Below are positions 6,574-6,794 of a stretch of 6,794 nt of DNA, piece after piece. Source of the DNA: Actinomycetes bacterium (GTDB taxonomy: Bacteria > Planctomycetota > Phycisphaerae > JAACET01); assembly GCA_030631725.1 (NCBI GenBank), contig DAOVKO010000114.1:1-6794 (forward strand). The letters are read 5' to 3'. The notes beneath the pieces are model-generated. The model saw only the letters and a program-made list of their open reading frames with translations, did no database searches and was not told the DNA's origin. The position numbers were made by a program, and so were the translations under genes. How positions within the stretch are numbered: the stretch's first letter is position 1; each line of letters opens with the position of its first letter.

Positions 6574-6635
6574 GACAAAATGTTGTTTCCGCAACAATGG
6601 CTAATTATACCGCGGGGCTGGGTCTGGAACAAGCA

Positions 6636-6794
6636 TCACTTTCGCTGGTATGGGCCGCTTTTCCCGCCGGATTTTTCCAGCAGGCAAATGTCGGTGATCT
6701 CGATATCCTTTCCCAGGGCCTTGCACATATCATAAACGGTCAGGGCGGCTACGGAGACGGCGGTGAGGGCTTCCATCTCCAGACCGGTCCGGGC
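6636..6794 (-). CDS. moaC: Cyclic pyranopterin monophosphate synthase MoaC, C-terminal part (cut by right edge)
   Basis: The minus strand is open from the window edge at 6794 to TGA at 6638-6636, encoding the last 52 residues. The sequence TGLEMEALTAVSVAALTVYD, then MCKALGKDIEITDICLLEKS and GGKSGPYQRK, is the highly conserved MoaC C-terminus. It includes the YDMCK motif whose aspartate and lysine are catalytic in the E. coli enzyme, and the LLEKSGGKSG ending. MoaC acts with the radical-SAM enzyme MoaA in the cytoplasm to turn GTP into cyclic pyranopterin monophosphate, the first step of molybdenum cofactor synthesis. The protein ends normally; the start and any other moa genes lie to the right of the window. 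The MITE-like element begins 28 bases past the stop. Confidence 0.95.
   Translation of the reverse strand, partial: ARTGLEMEALTAVSVAALTVYDMCKALGKDIEITDICLLEKSGGKSGPYQRK

Larger units (their letters stand above)
6454..6607. mobile_element. MITE-like non-coding element with terminal inverted repeats
   Basis: A 22-base sequence at 6454-6475 (TAATTAG...TTGCGGAAA) recurs as its reverse complement at 6586-6607, with 19 of 22 positions identical; the mismatches all fall in the middle. The 154-bp unit between and including these ends carries no coding sequence but holds several perfect palindromes. CTAATTA also occurs as a direct repeat at 6453-6459 and 6601-6607. It could be a target duplication, although TAATTA is itself palindromic, so the outer edge of the element is ambiguous. 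The inner motif at about 6550-6576 (TGGATTCCCGC...GCGGGAATGACA) resembles short palindromic repeats widely scattered in bacterial genomes. The element sits between moaC and the small membrane protein gene. No transposase is nearby, so any mobility would be in trans. Confidence 0.7.

Noticed and set aside
6454..6607. CRISPR array or riboswitch as explanation for the repeated structure
   Set aside because: There are no regularly spaced direct repeats with spacers, and the paired terminal inverted repeats fit a mobile element better than a ligand-binding leader.

Overview
The window looks like a chromosomal segment from a moderately GC-rich bacterium, most likely a planctomycete (Phycisphaerae-like). 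This is an inference from protein style: a xylanase-type N-terminal domain, a tandem M16 peptidase pair and TolB-like propeller sequence are all familiar from that phylum. No rRNA or other marker gene is present to prove it. I see no tRNA, rRNA, CRISPR array or transposase gene.

Layout, left to right. (a) 1-402, minus strand: the N-terminal 134 residues of a protein resembling planctomycetal GH10-type endo-xylanases; it runs off the left edge. (b) 403-673: a divergent intergenic region with one candidate promoter in each direction. (c) 674-3138, plus strand: two overlapping M16 peptidase genes. The first lacks all zinc ligands but keeps the R/Y pair. The second has the complete HxxEH...E zinc site but lacks the tyrosine. 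Together they look like a heterodimeric M16B protease, translationally coupled and without signal peptides, so probably cytoplasmic. (d) 3175-4875, plus strand: a membrane-anchored protein with an unrecognised N-terminal half and a C-terminal gluzincin-type metallopeptidase domain (HELAH). It is 36 bases downstream with its own strong ribosome binding site.

(e) 4876-5898: a degraded region. The last ~50 codons of a zinc-type medium-chain dehydrogenase (minus strand) meet head-to-head with a 5'-truncated TolB/WD40-like propeller gene (plus strand). Both have lost their 5' ends at the same point, near 5173-5193. One deletion across a formerly divergent gene pair explains this most simply; an assembly chimera is the alternative.

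(f) 5926-6399, minus strand: a small protein with two membrane segments and a C-terminal cytoplasmic domain of PH-like appearance. (g) 6454-6607: a 154-bp non-coding MITE-like element with 22-bp imperfect terminal inverted repeats, internal palindromes and a hairpin plus T-run that looks like a terminator for leftward transcription. (h) 6636-6794, minus strand: the C-terminal 52 residues of MoaC (molybdenum cofactor biosynthesis), cut by the right edge.

The points most worth a second look are the deletion junction, the MITE-like element between moaC and its neighbour, and the division of catalytic residues between the two M16 subunits. I did not find a convincing wholly new multigene system.
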